DNA from: Ga0077527 sp038316355
GTDB lineage: Bacteria; Pseudomonadota; Gammaproteobacteria; Burkholderiales; SG8-41
Reading direction: 5' to 3'
NCBI GenBank assembly: GCA_038316355.1
Contig: JBBQAO010000010.1
Location: forward strand, 12,222 to 76,221
Length of the DNA: 64,000 nucleotides
The first letter of the stretch is position 1. Every line of letters begins with the position of its first letter. Under the pieces are notes generated by a model that had not been told where the DNA came from, did not search any database, and saw only the letters and a list, made by a program, of their open reading frames with translations. The position numbers and the translations under genes are program-made. Positions 61,906-64,000 of the stretch are shown here, piece after piece.

Positions 61906-62128
61906 GCGGGGTCTAAATGGGCCGGTAAAAGCCTATTTGCGTCAATCACTTAGCGCGTGTTTGCCCGTGGTATTTATGTCCTGTGCAATCAACTGTTGAC
62001 ATTGATCGCGATGTTTTGATGGCACTTGCACCGCACTGTGCGATGCGAGATATCAACATGCTGCGGAATTCGCCTGTCAAGACTTTTTCAAGCGATTTTC
62101 TGTAAATGCGGGGTGGACAACCTTGGGC

Positions 62129-62728
62129 TCAAAGGCCGTGCACGAAGCTTTCAATGCCTTTGAGCAGCATTTCCACGGCGATGGCCGTCAGCAGCAGGCC
62201 CATCAGCCGGTCCATGGCGGCCAGGCCGCGGGTGCCGAGCAGGCGCGCGATACGCCCTGAGGCGAGCAGCAGGATCAGCGTGATCACGCTGGCGACGAGG
62301 AGGGCAAGGATCCAGTCAAGGATGCGATCAGGGGCGCGTGACACCAGCAGCACCACCGTGGCGATGGCTGAGGGGCCGGCAATCGACGGAATCGCCAGTG
62401 GCACGATGAAGGGCTCGGCTTCGATTTCGTCAGTGCCGAACACGCCTTCCGGATGTTTGAAGATCAGCCGCAGCGCGATGATGAACAGGATCACGCCGCC
62501 GGCGATGTTCAGTGAGGTATCCGACAGGCCCAGCAGTACCAGGAACCAGCGGCCGAAAAACACAAAAAACAGCAGCAGGGCGAAGGCGATGACACATTCG
62601 CGCACGATGACGCGGTTGCGGCGCTGGGGAGGGACTTTTTTCAGCAGCGATACGAACAGCGGGATGTTGCCCAGCGGATCCATCACCAGAAGGATGATGA
62701 CGGTGGCGGAGGCGAGGGAGATGTCCAT
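62129..62728 (-). CDS. MarC family (UPF0056) inner-membrane protein
   Basis: A 199-residue protein with six hydrophobic segments and the family motifs VMDPLGNIPLFVSLLKKVP and VPLAIPSIAGPSAIATVVLL. The family was once linked to multiple antibiotic resistance, but its real function is unknown. It follows the FadR-type regulator gene by 42 bases on the same strand. Confidence 0.93.
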   Translation of the reverse strand: MDISLASATVIILLVMDPLGNIPLFVSLLKKVPPQRRNRVIVRECVIAFALLLFFVFFGRWFLVLLGLSDTSLNIAGGVILFIIALRLIFKHPEGVFGTDEIEAEPFIVPLAIPSIAGPSAIATVVLLVSRAPDRILDWILALLVASVITLILLLASGRIARLLGTRGLAAMDRLMGLLLTAIAVEMLLKGIESFVHGL

Positions 62729-62770
62729 GCCCGCAGTCTACTGCCAGGAGACGTGCTTTAGAACCGCGCT

Positions 62771-63475
62771 TTAGAACCCGAACAGATTGCGTCGCGCGTG
62801 CTGCAGATGGGCGAGGATGGCGGCGCGCGCCAGTTCAGCATCGCGCGCTTTGAGCGCGGCTACGATGGCGCGGTGTTCCTGCTGATATTTGAGGCGCCGT
62901 TCCGGCGTGACCACGCGATCCTTGAGCTTGCCCCATTCGGTCTGGTGGCGCACGGCGGTGGCCATGTCGAAAACGCGGGTGACGAAGCGGTTATGTGTCG
63001 CCGCCGCCAGCGCCTGGTGCAGGGCCGCGTCCCAGACTTCGAAATCATCCAGCGTGGTACCGCGCTCGGCACGGTCGAGGCAGGTTTCCATGCGCTCGAA
63101 ATCGGCAGGGGTAGCGTTGGTGACGATCAGCTCTGCCATCGCCGGTTCCAGTCGCATGCGTGCTTCCATCAGTTCGGCGGGGCTGGTGTGGGTGATGCTG
63201 TCAGCGGGGAAGCCGCCAGTGTCGGCGAGAAAGGTACCGCGGCCGACATGGCGGGTGATTGCGCCTTCGGCTTCGAGCTGTGCCAACGTTTTGCGCACGG
63301 TATTGCGCGGCAGCGCGAAGCGCGTCGCGAGTTCACGTTCAGTGGGCAGTTTGCCGCCGGGACCGACGGCGCCCTGCGCCACGGCTTCGAGAAGGAAGGC
63401 GCGGATTTCCTGGGCGCCGTCGCGTTTGCCACCGCGGCGGGGCTGAGAGATGTCGGAACGGCGGATGGTGGTCAT
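62771..63475 (-). CDS. FadR/GntR family transcription regulator with FCD domain
   Basis: A 234-residue regulator: winged helix with LPTERELATRFALPRNTVRKTLAQLEAEGAITRHVGRGTF, then an all-helical FCD domain (MRLEPAMAELIVTNATPADF; WDAALHQALAAATHNRF; HRAIVAALKARDAELARAAI). Such proteins sense small organic acids. The ATG at 63475 (MTTIRRSD) is chosen; 63505 is possible. It is divergent from an ABC binding-protein gene with two palindromes between them. Confidence 0.92.
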   Translation of the reverse strand: MTTIRRSDISQPRRGGKRDGAQEIRAFLLEAVAQGAVGPGGKLPTERELATRFALPRNTVRKTLAQLEAEGAITRHVGRGTFLADTGGFPADSITHTSPAELMEARMRLEPAMAELIVTNATPADFERMETCLDRAERGTTLDDFEVWDAALHQALAAATHNRFVTRVFDMATAVRHQTEWGKLKDRVVTPERRLKYQQEHRAIVAALKARDAELARAAILAHLQHARRNLFGF

Positions 63476-63509
63476 GGCGAATACCGGTTTGCGCGGATTG
63501 TGCATGGCC

Positions 63510-63524
63510 TGACCAATCTGGTCA
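63510..63524. promoter_or_regulatory. Candidate operator TGACCA-ATC-TGGTCA
   Basis: A perfect 6-3-6 inverted repeat 35 bases before the FadR-type regulator gene. The TGGTC half-site is like those of GntR/FadR regulators, so autoregulation is likely (inference). Confidence 0.55.
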
Positions 63525-63669
63525 ATTGGTTCATATATTCCGGTCAATGTGCAACCATCAGATGGCGCGAGTTAGTCATGCAGCCACGATTCCCAATCTT
63601 GTACAATGCGGTAGCCAGACCTGTGCCAAAATGCGATCAATTCAACCAATTTTGCCAAATGATTGACTA

Positions 63670-63682
63670 TTGGTTGGACCAA
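63670..63682. promoter_or_regulatory. Candidate second operator TTGGT-TGG-ACCAA
   Basis: A perfect inverted repeat with similar GGT/ACC half-sites, about 150 bases from the first, in the region leading to the divergent ABC gene. Confidence 0.45.
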
Positions 63683-63787
63683 AGCTACGATTCCCGGCAC
63701 TTTGGTGGTGATTTCGGCAGCTCGGGGTGGTGCCGTCATTTGCAGATTCTCGCTTTCACTGATTATTGAATCGAGCGTCCCATGTTG

Positions 63788-63885
63788 ATCCCTCACCCCC
63801 GTCCTCTCTGCTTCGCGGCAAGTGTTCCCTTGTCCCGAGAGGGAAGGGAGGGATCAGCAACAAACGGTTTGCGAACCGTTTGCCG
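63788..63885. repeat. Intergenic repeat, GTGTTCCCTTG family, copy 4
   Basis: CTCTCTGCTTCGCGGCAAGT, then GTTCCCTTGTCCCGAGAGGG, then the perfect hairpin AAACGGTTTGCGAACCGTTT. The core is almost identical to the copy at 58380. Confidence 0.75.
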
Positions 63886-63907
63886 GATGCTTGACGACGG
63901 AGGGGAC

Positions 63908-64000
63908 ATGTCCGCAGCGGGTTCTGCGCCGGTCAGGCTGGCGGTTATTTCTGAGGGCGTCAATGCGTGGCCCTTGTATGTCGCGCAGGGCCGCAATATG
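63908..64000 (+). CDS. ABC transporter substrate-binding protein (NitT/TauT type), 5' part only
   Basis: Only 31 codons are in the window: after MSAAGSAP comes VRLAVISEGVNAWPLYVAQG, the typical first strand of NitT/TauT-type binding proteins. GGAGGGGAC before the ATG at 63908 supports the start. No signal peptide is seen, unusual for this class; an in-frame ATG at 63887 does not add one. Likely controlled by the divergent FadR-type regulator. Confidence 0.6.
   Translation, partial: MSAAGSAPVRLAVISEGVNAWPLYVAQGRNM

Larger units (their letters stand above)
61744..62128. other. Intergenic region between MarC and metalloprotease-like genes
   Basis: A 385-base gap with no coding signal. It holds a perfect inverted repeat ATCACG-TTGT-CGTGAT, one copy of the 19-base AT-rich motif and a small palindrome TCAACTGTTGA (61989-61999). 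Confidence 0.6.
63476..63907. other. Divergent regulatory region between FadR-type regulator and ABC binding protein
   Basis: A 432-base gap with no gene. It contains two TTGGTC-like palindromes, an AT-rich middle, a GTGTTCCCTTG-family repeat and the hairpin AAACGGTT-TGCG-AACCGTTT (about 63863-63882). Confidence 0.65.

Overview
The window looks like the chromosome of a high-G+C (about 60%) betaproteobacterium, probably Burkholderiales-like. Evidence: two stand-alone Bug/TTT-type periplasmic receptors, malonyl-CoA decarboxylase, a coenzyme-B12-dependent ribonucleotide reductase, a TamA/TamB pair behind a group II truncated haemoglobin, and a TssQ-like lipoprotein. Species cannot be named from the sequence. 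No rRNA, tRNA, CRISPR array, transposase or phage genes were seen. The first gene (nrdJ) and the last gene (an ABC binding protein) are cut by the window edges.

Layout. 1-7.3 kb: nrdJ, a crotonase, an IlvD/Edd dehydratase overlapping a SET-domain methyltransferase, malonyl-CoA decarboxylase and a Bug receptor. 7.4-13.3 kb: truncated haemoglobin, tamA and tamB. 13.6-18.3 kb: a probable operon of GntR/UTRA regulator, sulfotransferase, and NitT/TauT-type ABC ATPase, permease and binding protein. 18.6-22.2 kb: typA and a DEAD-box helicase. 22.3-29.2 kb: a catabolic operon with a CoxG-like protein, a three-subunit molybdenum hydroxylase, a UbiD-type decarboxylase and a Bug receptor. 29.3-34.2 kb: patatin lipase, DUF1993 protein, a dsrE remnant, a SulP transporter and an enolase-superfamily enzyme. 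34.2-37.1 kb: a signalling operon (class III cyclase, lipoprotein, Ser/Thr kinase). 37.1-47.9 kb: metG, apbC, a PLP amino-acid decarboxylase and three tandem PaaK-like adenylating enzymes. 47.9-55.2 kb: Sel1 lipoprotein, folA-thyA, an M17 peptidase, aroC, an AroQ-like protein and an Old Yellow Enzyme homologue. 55.2-57.1 kb: a patch of small accessory genes (HigBA, a frameshifted gene, an EncFtn-type ferritin). 57.1-64 kb: DUF993 protein, a small secreted protein, a P-loop protein next to a putative metalloprotease, MarC, and a FadR-type regulator divergent from an ABC binding protein.

The most striking object is in metG. A complete DUF559 (Vsr-like) endonuclease domain, bounded by inverted copies of a CCCTCTCCC/GGGAGAGGG repeat, sits in frame in the linker between the MetRS catalytic/anticodon part and its C-terminal tRNA-binding domain. 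Related repeat copies lie in several intergenic regions. It looks like an endonuclease-bearing mobile unit that invaded an essential gene without splicing and without breaking the frame. The preceding part of metG has unusually low G+C, which suggests a recombined mosaic gene.

Other points: a 19-bp AT-rich motif (ATAAGTAWTTGTTTTTATT) in six intergenic regions, mostly pointing toward the next gene; an orphan EncFtn ferritin whose reading frame ends inside a palindromic repeat and has no encapsulin gene beside it; three tandem PaaK-like paralogues; and a zeta-toxin-like P-loop protein paired with a HExxH protein.
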